Shown one piece after another: positions 38,002 through 49,000 of a DNA stretch of 64,000 nucleotides. The notes under the pieces were generated by a model, which was not told the DNA's origin, searched no databases, and saw only the letters and a list, made by a program, of their open reading frames with translations. Origin of the DNA: Ferriphaselus sp. R-1 (lineage in GTDB: Bacteria; Pseudomonadota; Gammaproteobacteria; Burkholderiales; Gallionellaceae); NCBI RefSeq assembly GCF_000746095.1, contig NZ_JQKP01000002.1:1-64000 (forward strand), in the 5' to 3' direction. Position 1 is the first letter of the stretch, and the number at the start of each line of letters is the position of its first letter. The translations under genes were made by a program, and so were the position numbers.

Positions 38002-39228
38002 CTAGGCAGCCGCCGAGGCGCGCTCCACCGCTGCGATGCGCGCCAGCCGGATCAGATCTGGGATGCGCGCCGGATCGCCGCATTCACGGGCGATGGCTCC
38101 GGCATCCACCGCACGGGCGGCGGCCAGCAGCTGCTCCAGATAGGCGGCTTGCGGATAGTCGTCCTGTTCGTGACCAGTGCGGCCACGCGCGTCACTCTGG
38201 CAGGCTTGCAGGATCTGCGTGAAACGCTCCGGCTTGCGCCAGCCGTCGCAACTGTCGAACAGGCGCACCACGGTGTCGGCGCGCAGCTGTTTGGCGCGAT
38301 GGATGTCGCCGTGGTAGCGCGCCACCAGCCGCGCCAGATCGCGGCAATCGGCCGGGGCGCGCAAGCGCTCGCTCACGGCCTTCAGCAAGTCCACGCTGCG
38401 CAGCTCGTGGCCGATGTGGCGCGGCAGGATGTCGGACGGCGTGTTGCCCTTGCCCAGATCGTGGCCGAGCGCGGCGTAGCGCACTTCCAGCGGATAGCCG
38501 TGGCGGGCGGTGTCGTCCAGCACCAACATAACGTGGATGCCGCAGTCGATCTCGGGATGGTGTTGCGGCGGCTGCGGCACGCCGAACAACGCATCCACCT
38601 CGGGCAGGATTTTCTTCAATGCGCCGCACTCGCGCAGGGTAGTGATGAAGCGCGACGGTTTACTGCCCATCAGGCCGCGCGCCAACTCCTGCCAGACGCG
38701 CTCCGGCACTAGCGCATCCACCTCGCCGTTTTCAACCATCTCGCGCATCAGCGCTAAGGTCTCGGGCGCGAAGCTGAAACCGAACCGGGCGGCGAAGCGC
38801 GCGCCGCGCAGGATGCGCACCGGGTCTTCGGCAAAGGCGGCGCTGACGTGGCGCAGGATGCCTGCGGCGAGGTCGGCCTGCCCGCCGTAAGGGTCGATCA
38901 GCGTGCCGTCGGGTGCTTCAGCGATGGCGTTGACGGTGAAGTCGCGGCGCAGCAAGTCCTGCTCCAGCGTCACGTCGGGCGCGGCGTGTACCGTGAAGCC
39001 TTTGTAGCCGCGCGCCGTCTTGCGCTCGGTGCGCGCCAGCGCGTACTCCTCGTGGGTCTGGGGGTGCAGGAAGACGGGGAAATCCTTGCCGACCGGCTGG
39101 AAACCTTGCGCTTCCATCGCTTCCGGCGTGCTGCCCACCACCACCCAATCCCTGTCCTGCACCGGCAGGCCGAGCAGACGGTCGCGCACCGCACCGCCGA
39201 CACAGTAGGTTTCCGGCTTATTTTTCAT
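38002..39228 (-). CDS. cca: Multifunctional CCA tRNA nucleotidyltransferase
   Basis: Cca adds and repairs the CCA end of tRNAs. The 408-residue product has the nucleotidyltransferase head with [13 protein letters not shown], catalytic DRDWVVVG, the [10 protein letters not shown] motif and [15 protein letters not shown], then an HD domain (ALGHDLGKG) giving phosphatase and phosphodiesterase activity as in gammaproteobacterial Cca. ATG 39228 overlaps the stop of the upstream slt gene by 11 bases. It is coupled to tatD downstream. Confidence 0.95.
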   Translation of the reverse strand: MKNKPETYCVGGAVRDRLLGLPVQDRDWVVVGSTPEAMEAQGFQPVGKDFPVFLHPQTHEEYALARTERKTARGYKGFTVHAAPDVTLEQDLLRRDFTVNAIAEAPDGTLIDPYGGQADLAAGILRHVSAAFAEDPVRILRGARFAARFGFSFAPETLALMREMVENGEVDALVPERVWQELARGLMGSKPSRFITTLRECGALKKILPEVDALFGVPQPPQHHPEIDCGIHVMLVLDDTARHGYPLEVRYAALGHDLGKGNTPSDILPRHIGHELRSVDLLKAVSERLRAPADCRDLARLVARYHGDIHRAKQLRADTVVRLFDSCDGWRKPERFTQILQACQSDARGRTGHEQDDYPQAAYLEQLLAAARAVDAGAIARECGDPARIPDLIRLARIAAVERASAAA

Positions 39229-41161
39229 CGGGGATGGGGGTCTGGTTGGCCTCGCTCTTGGGCGCGATCACGCCCAGCCGTTGCTTGAGCGAGACACCCG
39301 GCTGGCCGAACTGGGCCGCGTAATACACGGTGTTGCTCATCACCTTCTTCACGTAGTCGCGCGTCTCGTTGAACGGAATGGTCTCGGCGTAGATCGCGCC
39401 TTCCAGCGGCACCTCGCCGCGCCAACGGCGCGCCCGCCCCGGACCGGCGTTGTAGGCCGCCGAGGCCAGCACCGGGCTGCCGTCGAACCAGTCGAGCACG
39501 GTCTTCATGTAATAGGTGCCCAGCTTGAGGTTGGTCTCCATCTGGTGGATGAGCGACTGCTTGTAGGATTTCAGGCCGAGCTTCTTCGCCACCCACTTGG
39601 CGGTGGCAGGCATGATCTGCATCAGTCCCGCCGCGCCTACATTGGATTTAGCCTGCGTCACGAAGCGACTCTCCTGCCGCATCAGGCCGTAGACCCAGGC
39701 CTCCTCCAGCCCGTTGTCGCGCAGATGGCTTTGCAACTCCTCGCGGTACGGCGCCAGGTAGCGCAGGTTGAAATCGTGCGTCGCCACGGTACGGTCGGCG
39801 GCGCTGATGGCACGGTCATACATCTCGTTGCGGCGGGCGATCTCGGCAGCGGTGATCAGCTGGCGATCGTTCAGGCTGCGCAAGGTCAGCGACCACTCCT
39901 TGGCCGCCTCGACACGCATGTCCAGCCGATACAGCAGCAGCGCGCGCTGGATGCCGGGCAGCTTGCCAACCGCCTCCAGCTCGGCTTTGCCGGGCTTGAA
40001 GCTGTCGGCCTTGCTTTCCGTCGCAATCACCGCGCCCAACTCCTCACTCGCCATCTGGCCGTAGAAGTTGAACTCACGCGCCAGATCGATGAACAGCTTG
40101 TTAGCCTCGGTGACTTTGCCCTGCTCCTTGAGCGCACGGCCCTTCCAGTAGCGCCACGGCGCTTCCTGCTGCTGGGCGGGCGTGAGCTGGGCGATGGCGT
40201 TGGCCACTTCCCGCCAGTTCTTCGCACGCAGGGCGGCACGCACCCGCCATTCCCGCTGCGCTTCGTTCAGCGGCGCATTGCCCGCCGCCCGGTACCAGTC
40301 CAGCGCATGCGCATCCAGCTTCATCGCAGCTTCGTAAGCCAGCCAGCCGCTGACATAGGCGCGCTCATCCTCGGGAAAATGGGCGGCGATGCTCTGCCAG
40401 CGGGCATGGGCCTGCGGCGGCGATTGCTTGGCCAGACGCAGTACGGCGAACTGCGCCGCGAGGCGTTGCGCCTCGTTCGGCTGATCCAGCCCGGCGTGCT
40501 CCAGATAGCGCTCGGGATTGCTGGCAGCGCTGTCCAGCATGGCGGGCGCGATCTGCAAACGGCTCGGCAGTTGCGCCGACAGGCGTTTGGCCAGCGTGAC
40601 GTTGCCCGCTTCCAACGCCAGCCGCAGGCGCAGCCAGACATCCTGTTCGCCGAGCAGGTTGCGCGCCAGAGCGGCCTCGAACAGCGGCGTACAGCTTTCC
40701 GGCTGCTCGCGCCCGACCAGCCACAGCGGGCGCACCTCACGCAGCACCTCGTCGGCCTGCGCCTGGGTCGGCTGGAGTTGGGCGCGGGCTTGCAGGGCGT
40801 AGCAGCTCAGATCGGTCTCCTGCGTTTGCAGGCGCGGGAATTCGGCCAGGAAGGTGCTCCATTGCTGCGTCTTGCCGAGCTGGCGCAGCCATTCTCCGCG
40901 TAGTTTGTCGACCACCGGCGTATCGGCGGGGCGGGCGAGGAAAGCCTGGATGTCGGAGGGATCGGAGGTGGTCAGGTTCAGTCGCAAACGGTAGTACGCG
41001 ACGTAAGGCTCCATGGCTGAGCGGGAGAGTTTCTCGGCCAGCTGCTCCAGCCTGACCTTGTTGCCGGAACGGAACGCGTCGCGCGCAGCGAGGAAATCCG
41101 ACTCCTCGTTGGCGTGGACAAGTACAGGGGACAGCAACAGGGCAAGCAGGAAAAATCTCAT
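39218..41161 (-). CDS. slt: Soluble lytic murein transglycosylase
   Basis: Slt cleaves peptidoglycan glycan strands in the periplasm. The 647-residue product has a signal peptide ([17 protein letters not shown]), a long helical superhelix of about 430 residues with many hairpins, a linker, and a C-terminal lysozyme-like domain with catalytic Glu in GLMRQESRF, then [13 protein letters not shown], and [12 protein letters not shown] 41161 gives a normal signal; ATG 41179 adds six residues and is the alternative. It diverges from osmC and overlaps cca by 11 bases. Confidence 0.92.
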   Translation of the reverse strand: MRFFLLALLLSPVLVHANEESDFLAARDAFRSGNKVRLEQLAEKLSRSAMEPYVAYYRLRLNLTTSDPSDIQAFLARPADTPVVDKLRGEWLRQLGKTQQWSTFLAEFPRLQTQETDLSCYALQARAQLQPTQAQADEVLREVRPLWLVGREQPESCTPLFEAALARNLLGEQDVWLRLRLALEAGNVTLAKRLSAQLPSRLQIAPAMLDSAASNPERYLEHAGLDQPNEAQRLAAQFAVLRLAKQSPPQAHARWQSIAAHFPEDERAYVSGWLAYEAAMKLDAHALDWYRAAGNAPLNEAQREWRVRAALRAKNWREVANAIAQLTPAQQQEAPWRYWKGRALKEQGKVTEANKLFIDLAREFNFYGQMASEELGAVIATESKADSFKPGKAELEAVGKLPGIQRALLLYRLDMRVEAAKEWSLTLRSLNDRQLITAAEIARRNEMYDRAISAADRTVATHDFNLRYLAPYREELQSHLRDNGLEEAWVYGLMRQESRFVTQAKSNVGAAGLMQIMPATAKWVAKKLGLKSYKQSLIHQMETNLKLGTYYMKTVLDWFDGSPVLASAAYNAGPGRARRWRGEVPLEGAIYAETIPFNETRDYVKKVMSNTVYYAAQFGQPGVSLKQRLGVIAPKSEANQTPIPDEK

Positions 41162-41248
41162 CGGCAAGGGCAACCACATCAACGGCGGGAAGCATATCAC
41201 ACGCCTATCGGTTAGAATCCGCCGAACCGAATTTACCAAGGATAGAGC

Positions 41249-41668
41249 ATGAAAGCACGCGTCAAATGGGTGGAGCAGGTCTCCTTTCTGGGCGAGACCG
41301 AGAGTGGGCATGCGGTGCTGATGGACGGCGCTCCGGCGGCGGGCGGGCGCAACCTCGGCCCGCGCCCAATGGAGATGCTGCTGCTGGGCGCGGGCGGCTG
41401 TACCTCGTTCGACGTGATCGCCATCCTGAAGAAATCGCGCCAGCAGGTGATCGATTGCGAAGTTCAGATCGAGGCCGACCGCGCCGAGACCGACCCCAAG
41501 GTGTTCACCCGCATCCACATGCACTTCGTCGTCACGGGCCGCGCACTCAAGCCGGACGTGGTCGAGCGCGCCATCAAGCTGTCGGCAGAGAAATACTGCT
41601 CGGCCAGCATCATGCTAGGGGCGACCGCCGCGATGAGCCACGATTTCGAGATCGCTGAGGCCCCATGA
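41249..41668 (+). CDS. OsmC family peroxiredoxin-like protein
   Basis: The 139-residue cytosolic protein is a compact OsmC/Ohr fold member. The family's two redox cysteines are present, in [10 protein letters not shown] (Cys51) and AEKYCSAS (Cys117). OsmC-type proteins reduce organic hydroperoxides, although the YhfA-like subgroup, which this resembles ([13 protein letters not shown]), has no proven substrate. An AAGGATA ribosome site precedes ATG 41249. It is the first gene of a compact operon, ending in a four-base overlap with ybeD. Confidence 0.88.
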   Translation: MKARVKWVEQVSFLGETESGHAVLMDGAPAAGGRNLGPRPMEMLLLGAGGCTSFDVIAILKKSRQQVIDCEVQIEADRAETDPKVFTRIHMHFVVTGRALKPDVVERAIKLSAEKYCSASIMLGATAAMSHDFEIAEAP

Positions 41669-41934
41669 GCGCACCGCAAGACACCCTGTTCGAATTCCCC
41701 TGCGACTTCCCGCTCAAGGTGTTCGGCCACGCTCAGCCCGGCTTCGCCCAGGCCATCGCCGAAGTCGTGCAGCGCCATGCGCCCGAGTTCGATGCGGCGA
41801 CCATCGAGATGCGCAGCAGCAGCGGTGCGAAATACCTCAGCCTGACCTGCACCTTCCGGGCCGAATCGCGCGAACAGCTCGACGCGTTGTACCGCGAACT
41901 CACCTCGCATCCGATGGTGAAGATGGCGCTGTGA
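41665..41934 (+). CDS. YbeD-like DUF493 protein
   Basis: The 89-residue protein belongs to the YbeD/DUF493 family, a small ferredoxin-like alpha/beta fold that commonly precedes lipB and may regulate it. The recognisable core is [13 protein letters not shown], then [14 protein letters not shown] and the C-terminal [16 protein letters not shown]. It overlaps osmC and lipB by four bases on each side, so it is translated together with them. Its exact activity is not established for any member. Confidence 0.88.
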   Translation: MSAPQDTLFEFPCDFPLKVFGHAQPGFAQAIAEVVQRHAPEFDAATIEMRSSSGAKYLSLTCTFRAESREQLDALYRELTSHPMVKMAL

Positions 41935-42563
41935 CGTTGATCGTCAAATCACTCGGCTTGGTCGAATACGAGCCGACCTGGCGCGCGATGCAGGGCTTCA
42001 CCGCCGAGCGCACGGCGGATACGCCGGACGAGTTGTGGATGGTGCAGCATCCGCCCACCTTTACTCAGGGGCAGGCGGGTAAGCCGGAACACCTGCTCAA
42101 CCCGACCGCCATCCCGGTGGTGCAGATCGACCGGGGCGGGCAGGTGACCTACCACGGCCCCGGCCAGATCGTGGCCTACCTGCTGCTCGACCTGCGCCGC
42201 TGGAAGATCAACGTGCGTGAGCTGGTGCGGCTGATGGAAGACAGCGTGATCGCCGTGCTGGCGCAACACAGTGTAACGGCGGCGGGGCGCGAGGATGCGC
42301 CCGGCGTGTACGTCGGCGCTGCCAAAATCGCCTCGCTCGGGCTGAAGATCAGGAACGGCTGCTGTTACCACGGTCTAGCCTTTAACGTGGAGATGGACCT
42401 GTCTCCGTTCAGCTTCATCAACCCCTGCGGTTACGCCGGATTGCGCGTGACCCAAGCCCGCGAGCATGGCATCGCCACGCCGCTGGCAGAACTTGAACAA
42501 CTTCTGGCGCAGCAGTTGACCGCGCGCTTGCAACACCATCTGGAAAGCAAACATGAGCACTGA
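41931..42563 (+). CDS. lipB: Octanoyltransferase LipB
   Basis: LipB moves octanoate from acyl carrier protein to lipoyl domains, the first step in lipoate synthesis. The 210-residue product has [12 protein letters not shown], the catalytic Lys132 in GAAKIASLG and the nucleophile Cys166 in FINPCGY. The start is GTG 41931, overlapping the ybeD stop (GTGA). It ends 11 bases inside lipA. The order ybeD-lipB-lipA is the classical arrangement. Confidence 0.96.
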   Translation: MTLIVKSLGLVEYEPTWRAMQGFTAERTADTPDELWMVQHPPTFTQGQAGKPEHLLNPTAIPVVQIDRGGQVTYHGPGQIVAYLLLDLRRWKINVRELVRLMEDSVIAVLAQHSVTAAGREDAPGVYVGAAKIASLGLKIRNGCCYHGLAFNVEMDLSPFSFINPCGYAGLRVTQAREHGIATPLAELEQLLAQQLTARLQHHLESKHEH

Positions 42564-43506
42564 AAAACCGCACAAACAGACCGGCGCCGCCAAGACCGCG
42601 CGCAACCCGATCAAGATCGTCCCCTTGCAGCAGCGTCTGCGCAAACCGGAGTGGATACGCGTCAAATCCGGCAGCGGCGCGGGTTACCACGAAGTGAAGC
42701 GCATGTTGCGCGAGCACAAGCTGCACACGGTGTGCGAGGAGGCCTCTTGCCCCAACATCGGGGAATGCTTTGGCAAAGGCACGGCCACCTTCATGATCCT
42801 GGGCGACGTGTGCACCCGCCGCTGTCCGTTCTGCGACGTGGCGCATGGCAAACCGCTGCCGCCAGACGTTAACGAACCGGCCAGTCTGGCGCAGTCCATT
42901 GGTCTGCTCAAGCTGCGTTACGTAGTCATCACCAGCGTGGATCGTGACGATCTGCGCGACGGTGGTGCCGGGCACTTCTCCGACTGTCTGACCGCCATCC
43001 GCGCCAGTTCGCCCCAGACGCGGCTGGAGACGCTGGTGCCGGACTTCCGTGGCCGCCTCGACGTGGCGCTGGACGAGATGGCGCGCAGCCTGCCCGACGT
43101 GCTCAACCACAATCTGGAGACCGTGCCGCGCTTGTACACCCTAGCGCGTCCCGGTGCCGACTACGCGCACTCGCTCAAATTGCTCAAGGAGTTCAAAGCG
43201 CGCTTCCCGCACGTCACCACCAAATCTGGCCTGATGCTGGGCTTGGGCGAGACCGACGAAGAAGTGCTGCAAGTGATGCGCGACCTGCGCGCCCACGATG
43301 TCGAAATGCTCACCCTGGGCCAATACCTGCAACCCTCCGACGGCCACCTGCCGGTGCTGCGCTACGTCACGCCCGATTCCTTCAAAATGTTCGAGAACGC
43401 CGCGCTGGACATGGGCTTCTCCCACGCCGCCTGCGGCCCGATGGTACGCAGCAGCTACTTCGCCGACGAACAAGCCGCCCAGGCCGGGGTAGACATCCAA
43501 GACTAA
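42553..43506 (+). CDS. lipA: Lipoyl synthase LipA
   Basis: LipA inserts two sulfurs into protein-bound octanoate with two 4Fe-4S clusters. The 317-residue product has the auxiliary cluster cysteines C61, C66 and C72 ([12 protein letters not shown]) and the radical-SAM cysteines C87, C91 and C94 (CTRRCPFC). The C-terminal serine ligand region is MVRSSYFAD. It overlaps lipB by 11 bases and ends just before a strong terminator and the left border of the mobile element. Confidence 0.97.
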   Translation: MSTEKPHKQTGAAKTARNPIKIVPLQQRLRKPEWIRVKSGSGAGYHEVKRMLREHKLHTVCEEASCPNIGECFGKGTATFMILGDVCTRRCPFCDVAHGKPLPPDVNEPASLAQSIGLLKLRYVVITSVDRDDLRDGGAGHFSDCLTAIRASSPQTRLETLVPDFRGRLDVALDEMARSLPDVLNHNLETVPRLYTLARPGADYAHSLKLLKEFKARFPHVTTKSGLMLGLGETDEEVLQVMRDLRAHDVEMLTLGQYLQPSDGHLPVLRYVTPDSFKMFENAALDMGFSHAACGPMVRSSYFADEQAAQAGVDIQD

Positions 43507-43528
43507 GCCTGCAAGCAGGAATGAGAAA

Positions 43529-43560
43529 GGGCTGCCGGATCTGGCAGCCCTTGGCTTTTT
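43529..43560 (+). terminator. Rho-independent terminator of the lipA operon
   Basis: GGGCTGCC (43529-43536) pairs with GGCAGCCC (43543-43550), and a T run follows at 43556-43560. It ends the osmC-ybeD-lipB-lipA transcript and lies right against the left attachment site. Confidence 0.88.
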
Positions 43561-43604
43561 GGTGCTGATGAGGTGAATCGAACACCCGACCTACTGATTA
43601 CGAA
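43558..43604. repeat. Left attachment site (attL), 47-bp tRNA repeat
   Basis: This copy is identical over 47 bases to the 3' part of the tRNA-Thr gene at 61413-61459, from TTTGG outside the CCA end to the anticodon loop (ATTACGAA). It is not a tRNA gene, because the 5' half is missing. Confidence 0.93.
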
Positions 43605-43700
43605 ACATAATCCCTTGATTTCCTAACCAACTGCAATATATCATATATTCAGGTTTAAACGGCTTCACAAAACCAACATTTTAACCAAGGCAACCTGAAA

Positions 43701-44888
43701 ATGGCTAAAATCGAAACGAACATTGACCTGTTCAACCCCAACACATTGCGGTGCAGATTCAGAAAGCACGGGAAAGAATACCTGCAATATGAGCAATTTG
43801 TCCCAGCAAGTACGAAATCCTATGATCGCGCACTCACTCGACTCAAAAAATGGCGAGATGAGGAATTGGAACACATCACTGATTTTGGCGTGGGCACAGC
43901 CGAATCCTCCAAGCTTACGTTACGTCCACACTTCCAGGTGTATCTGACCTCAAAAGATCTGCAAAGACAGAAATCGGCCTCCAACACGAAGAATCTGATT
44001 AACCAGATACTGGCGGGACTGGATGATGCAGATCACTTGCTCGACACCCCACTAAAAAAGCTCACGGCAAAAGACTTCAAGGAATGGAAGGAAGCCTTGA
44101 TAGAGGACGGATACAGCCCAAGCTCAATCAATTCATACCTTGGATGCTTCAGTGTCATCATTGAACGCCTCAAACAGGAAGTGCCCAATGGAGCAACCTG
44201 GATCGTCAACCACATCCTTGTCAGCAGGCTGAGATTCAAAAGAGGCGATCTTACTCGCCGTAGTCGCATCGCCACAGAGGAAGAAATCCAACTTCTGCTC
44301 TCCAACACGGAAAGCAAGACGCTCAAAGATGCCTTGGTTCTCTACCTCATGCTTGGATGTAGGCGATCCGAACTGGTTAGACTTCGCATTGAGGACATCA
44401 ACCTAAATGAGCCCGATGTCCCACACCTAACTTTTCGGGACACGAAAAACCGTGATGACAGGAAAATCCCTCTCGACGCCAACACTGTCAACGTATTGAG
44501 CAAAATTATCGGAGGGCGCAAGAAGGGATTTGTGTTTTTGACAACATCCAATAGTCCCAAGGTCGACAAGGATAGCGCCATTACCCCCGATGCGATTACT
44601 CGGGCATACATCAAAGCACGAGCACGAGTTGCCAAGAATGTTGACAACCCTCGTCCCGAAATTGCCGACCTACGCCTGCACGATTTTCGAGCAACCTTCG
44701 TCGTTAAGGAAGCACTCGGTCGATTCAATGGAAACATCATGGCGCTGTCCAAGATTACAGGCCACCGCAACATCCAAGTCCTGATTGATCATTATTTCAG
44801 AGCAACGCACAAGGATATTGCGGAGGCTGGGGGCTACCTCAATAAAGCCAACCCCACAAAGGAGCCCACGGAGGTGGCCCAGAACTAA
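43701..44888 (+). CDS. Tyrosine recombinase (integrase) of the element
   Basis: This 395-residue site-specific recombinase inserts and excises the element at tRNA-Thr. Catalytic residues are visible: Arg221 or Arg222 in LGCRRSEL, a Lys in TKNRDDRKIP, His327 and Arg330 in LHDFRATF (a variant HxxR box), His355 in ITGHRN, and nucleophile Tyr365 in HYFRATH. The N-terminal core-binding domain spans about 95-170. The gene starts 97 bases inside attL, the typical position. Its stop overlaps the convergent ardA-like stop by four bases. Confidence 0.93.
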   Translation: MAKIETNIDLFNPNTLRCRFRKHGKEYLQYEQFVPASTKSYDRALTRLKKWRDEELEHITDFGVGTAESSKLTLRPHFQVYLTSKDLQRQKSASNTKNLINQILAGLDDADHLLDTPLKKLTAKDFKEWKEALIEDGYSPSSINSYLGCFSVIIERLKQEVPNGATWIVNHILVSRLRFKRGDLTRRSRIATEEEIQLLLSNTESKTLKDALVLYLMLGCRRSELVRLRIEDINLNEPDVPHLTFRDTKNRDDRKIPLDANTVNVLSKIIGGRKKGFVFLTTSNSPKVDKDSAITPDAITRAYIKARARVAKNVDNPRPEIADLRLHDFRATFVVKEALGRFNGNIMALSKITGHRNIQVLIDHYFRATHKDIAEAGGYLNKANPTKEPTEVAQN

Positions 44889-45460
44889 AGTACCGCAGCA
44901 TTGGTGATGGTGTAGGTTTCACCACCAAACTCGAACTCCACCATATCGCCCGATATTTGGCAGTCATTCGCAAAGCAGTCATAGTCGATATAAGCGTGCA
45001 GGTGCTCAGGAATCTGGTGCAGGTAGCACTCGTCGAAGAGTTCCTCTGCTGCATCGCTCAGGTTTCCGTGAAAGATCGTCACGTCGTCCATGCTGTTCAT
45101 CGCCTGCTCCATCGAATAGCCCAGATCGCACAGGTAAGCCAAGGCAGGCAATTGATGGTCGTCGGTTTCGTCAAGTAAGGCCAGAAACTGCCCCAAGTTT
45201 GCTTGGTTCACACTGCAAGCACGGAACAGATCAGCCTCTGCGCTGGTGCCGTCAATGAATTGAATCTCGAACTCCTCCACCGGCAAGCCGTAGGCATCGA
45301 CGCACTGGCTGGACAGGGTTTCAAACTCCTCGGTTGTCGTGAAGTAGAATCCTCTGGCATCGAGGTTGTATGGTTGGGCGTAGAACTCAGGATATGCTTT
45401 TTGGTGAGCGTCGGGGTTGAATGTCTGCTTGGTTTGATGGGTGGCGTTGAGAGCGATCAT
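44885..45460 (-). CDS. ArdA-like antirestriction protein
   Basis: ArdA proteins are acidic DNA mimics that inhibit type I restriction enzymes and help incoming DNA survive. The 191-residue product is strongly acidic, with many Asp and Glu (EEFETLSSQCVDAYGLPVEE; DYDCFANDCQISGDMVEFEF) and the family's segmented layout. The ATG at 45460 has GGAAAAG upstream; a longer open frame to 45595 lacks a ribosome site. The element also carries its own type I system, so the pair may serve entry and later defence. Identity rests on pattern rather than an alignment. Confidence 0.8.
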   Translation of the reverse strand: MIALNATHQTKQTFNPDAHQKAYPEFYAQPYNLDARGFYFTTTEEFETLSSQCVDAYGLPVEEFEIQFIDGTSAEADLFRACSVNQANLGQFLALLDETDDHQLPALAYLCDLGYSMEQAMNSMDDVTIFHGNLSDAAEELFDECYLHQIPEHLHAYIDYDCFANDCQISGDMVEFEFGGETYTITNAAVL

Positions 45461-46046
45461 GACTTTTCCTTTCGTCGTTGTTGAACATGCTTTTTGGAGC
45501 CGCGTCGCAACGCGCAACTGACAAAAGCAAGGACAGACGGGAAAGCCCGAAGAGTAGAATGGTGCGGTCAGCGTGAATGAAATGAGCCCTGCCACGGTTT
45601 CTGCTCGTAGCCCACGGGGATGGCTTGTAGGGAAGGACGATTTTGGGAAGTTGGTGGAAGGCGGCTACAGCAGGTCAATCAACCTTGACGAAAGGTGGAC
45701 GGCTCGCAACACGATTGCCACCCAGTAAAGCAAGCAGGGGGCACTCAGTGTCCGGTCTGGGAAAACAATTCAATCATGCAGCCTGCCGCTGGGGCGGCAT
45801 CCAAGATCGAATGTCTGATATTCGGCCATTGCTGCCAGTTTGCAGAGTAACAAAATGACTGCTGTCGGCACAGTAGCTGTCGTTCACAAGGTTCCAGATA
45901 ATCCGGCATATTGACCATCCGAGTAGCAGGAGGTAGGGTGCACTTCCCGTCAGCATGGTGAAATTGCGATTGCTCCATCGATTGTGATTTTTTCGAGACG
46001 CCGGAACGTAACTGGAAACTATAACTTCAAAAGGCGGAGTGGCGCG
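45461..46046. other. 586-base intergenic region with an inverted repeat
   Basis: A possible 48-residue frame (MSPATVSARSPRGWLVGKDD and on) at 45582-45728 has no clear ribosome site and is not called. The left copy of a 42-bp inverted repeat is at 45788-45829. The rest holds no convincing gene; it includes the promoters for the leftward ardA-like gene and the rightward phosphoesterase gene. Confidence 0.6.
45788..45829 (+). repeat. Left 42-bp inverted repeat flanking the phosphoesterase gene
   Basis: The sequence begins GCTGGGGCGGCATCCAAGAT and matches the reverse complement of 49179-49220 at 41 of 42 bases. It contains GCCGC/GCGGC at its outer end. The pair encloses exactly one gene. Confidence 0.88.
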
Positions 46047-49000
46047 ATGACTGCAGTAATCCTTCATTTAAGCGATATACATATTAAATCCCCCCAAGAT
46101 CCGATTCTTAAGCGGGCAAAGAGTATTGCGGCTTGCACGTACTCGTCGTTGCCATCTGCATCGAGAGTTTTCATTGTTGTGTCGGGCGACATAGCGTTTT
46201 CCGGACATGCGGATCAATATGCCCTAGCAGAGACATTCTTTGCAGAAATCAAGAACGCGATACTCGACGAAGCGAAACTGCCTGTGTCGTTCGTCATTGT
46301 TCCGGGAAATCACGACTGCGATTTTGATAAGAACAACAGTGCCCGAAAGATGCTTATCAAAAGCATCGACGACAGCGACGATCCTGAAATCGACACTTCG
46401 GTTATCGAAACGTGTACGTCAATTCAAGAGGATTTCTTTGCTTTCCGCGACGCGCTCGAAAACAATCCGGAGGCCCACGGTGATTCATTGTGGAGAACAG
46501 CCAGATTTCAAGTCGACGGGAAGAGTTTCAGCTTTGAATGCTTGAATGTCTCATGGGTTTCAAAGCTAAAGGAGGAGCCTGGACGCCTTTTCTTCCCGAT
46601 TGACAATTACAAGGTGCAGAAATCCGACAGTGTTGATGTTCGTCTAGTCGTGTTACACCATCCATTGAATTGGTTTAGTCAAACAATTTACAAACCATTC
46701 AGAACGTTTCTTCGTCAGACGGCCAATATCATCATTTCCGGCCATGAGCATCAAGCAAATGTCGGAATTGTTCATGATGCCGAAAGCGAAAAAAGCGCAT
46801 TTGTAGAAGGCTGCGTGTTACAGGGTGAAAAAGATCTATCAGATTCCGCGTTCAACGTTGTGATTTTGGATATTGAAGTCGGGCAGTTTGCATCTACGCG
46901 ATACGCGTGGGCTGGCGATATGTACAAGCCAACCGAAGAGGGTTCATGGGCCGACTACCACGACCTCCCCGCCAAACGAGCAAATCCGTTTCCAATTACT
47001 GAGTCTTTTCTCGAGCGCCTTGATGACCCCGGCGCGTTTTTCAAACATCCCGGACAAACGAACATTTCGCTTTCGGATATTTTTGTTTATCCGGACCTTC
47101 GCAAAGTCGGCAACGGGGAAGATAAACGCCGAAGCTTTATTAGCTCCCAACGCTTACTATCTCCTGAAGTTACTGCGGACGGAGCTCTTGTTGAGGGAGA
47201 TGAAAAGGCTGGATGCACCAGCCTGCTCTTCGAACTGTATCGGCAATACCACGGGCGCGGCTTTGTTCCAGTCCTGATAAACGGAAAGGAACTTCGTCGC
47301 ACAACGGATGCGGAAATCCATTCGGCAATAAGTCATGCGGTCGAAATCCAGTACGGAAAAGCACACGTAGAAGCATTTAGCCAACTACCTGCAAGCCAAA
47401 AGTTGTTGCTCATCGACAACTTTGACGAAAGCTCGATGAAGGCTGCGGACGCCCGCGCAGATTTGCTTTGCGCTCTCAAAAAGCGCTTTGGACATATGGT
47501 CGTTACAACCGGCGCAATGTTTGAAATGCGGGAGATGCTCGATGGCGACGCATCCCGCCAGCTTCTTGGGCTTCAGCATTATCAGCTTCAGCCATTTGGT
47601 TACCAGCTTCGCTCTCAGCTAATCGAACGCTGGTTTTCTTTGGGTGCTGATGGAACTGTCGATGAGGCGAAGTTTATCGCCCAATGTGATCAGGCCGAGC
47701 GATTGATGGATGTCGTGATGGCAAAAACTGTTGTGCCGTCTCACCCGCTATATCTGCTGACATTGCTGCAAAGCATGGAAGCTGGTCGCAGCGGAGATTT
47801 CAAAGAAAGTGCTCTCGGCTATTACTACCAATATCTACTGACAGAGGCATTCCAGAATTCTGGTGTAAAGCCGAATAAACTGACAGAGACATTCCAGTAT
47901 TCAGCGCATTTAGCGTGGGAGTTTCATCTTCACAAGAAAAGTGAACTAACCAAGGATGAACTGCGCGAGTTCAATGAACGATTCTCGAAGCACTGGGTCA
48001 CGGTCGATTTTTCTCGTTATCTCGATATCTTGCTGGATGCTAGGGTGCTGTGCCGCTCGGGTGACGACTACAAATTCAGGTATCCGTACATTTACTACTA
48101 CCTGAAAGGACATTACCTAAGCGAGAACATATCGGATTTGGATATTCGGGCATATATCGGTCACTGTACCGAACATCTATATGTCCGCGATCATGCAAAT
48201 ACCGTGCTTTTCTTGGCTCATCACTCCAACGATGAATTTGTTTTAAATTCGATTTCGAGTGCTCTTCACGGACTATTTCGGACACATGCACCTGTTACTT
48301 TTGAGGGCGATACAACTGGAATCAAGCAGCTCATTGAGGATGCGCCGAAGCTAACCTACTCAGGCGAATCTCCGGTCGAGCATCGGAAGCGCCGCAATGA
48401 ACTTCAAGACCAGCTTGACGACGGACATGACGGGCTGTGTGAAACCGAAGAAAGTTCGCCAGAGTTAAGCTTGCTTGCCCAGATGACCATGTTGTTCAAA
48501 ACCATGGAAATCCTCGGTCAGGTCTTGAAGAATCAGTACGCCAAGATACCGCGCTCGCGAAAGGTTGCTTTACTCGAAGACCTATTCAATGGCCCACTTC
48601 GTGCAATCCGTGACTTTTACAGCTACCTAGAGAAGCATCCGGATGCTCTCGTAGCCGAGATTGATGCGGCACTGCTGCGAAAAGGAAAAATCGAGAACGA
48701 TGAAGACCGGAAGGCCATCGCACGAAGGGTTGTCGCCAGCCTTGTTCAGATCATTACTTTCGCGTTTGTATTGCGAGCTGCGCAATCGGCCAATTCAGAT
48801 AGCCTATCTGAGGATGTAAGAGAGGTCGTAAAGAAAAATCCGACACTCGCATTTAAGCTTATCGAGCTCAATATCATCTTGGATTCACCGAAGACGATTC
48901 CTCGACAAAAATTAAAGCAATTGCACAAGGATGTGGAGAAAGACCTAGTCGCCTCGAGGCTTCTTCAGATAATGGTGCTCAATCGTCTATACATGTTCAA

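Noticed and set aside
43558..43604. A tRNA-Thr gene near lipA
   Set aside because: Only the 3' part is present and the sequence departs from a tRNA after the anticodon loop; it is the attachment-site copy of the tRNA at 61415-61490.
45582..45728. Possible 48-residue gene upstream of the phosphoesterase
   Set aside because: It has no ribosome site, no recognisable pattern and no conserved neighbour; left as intergenic.
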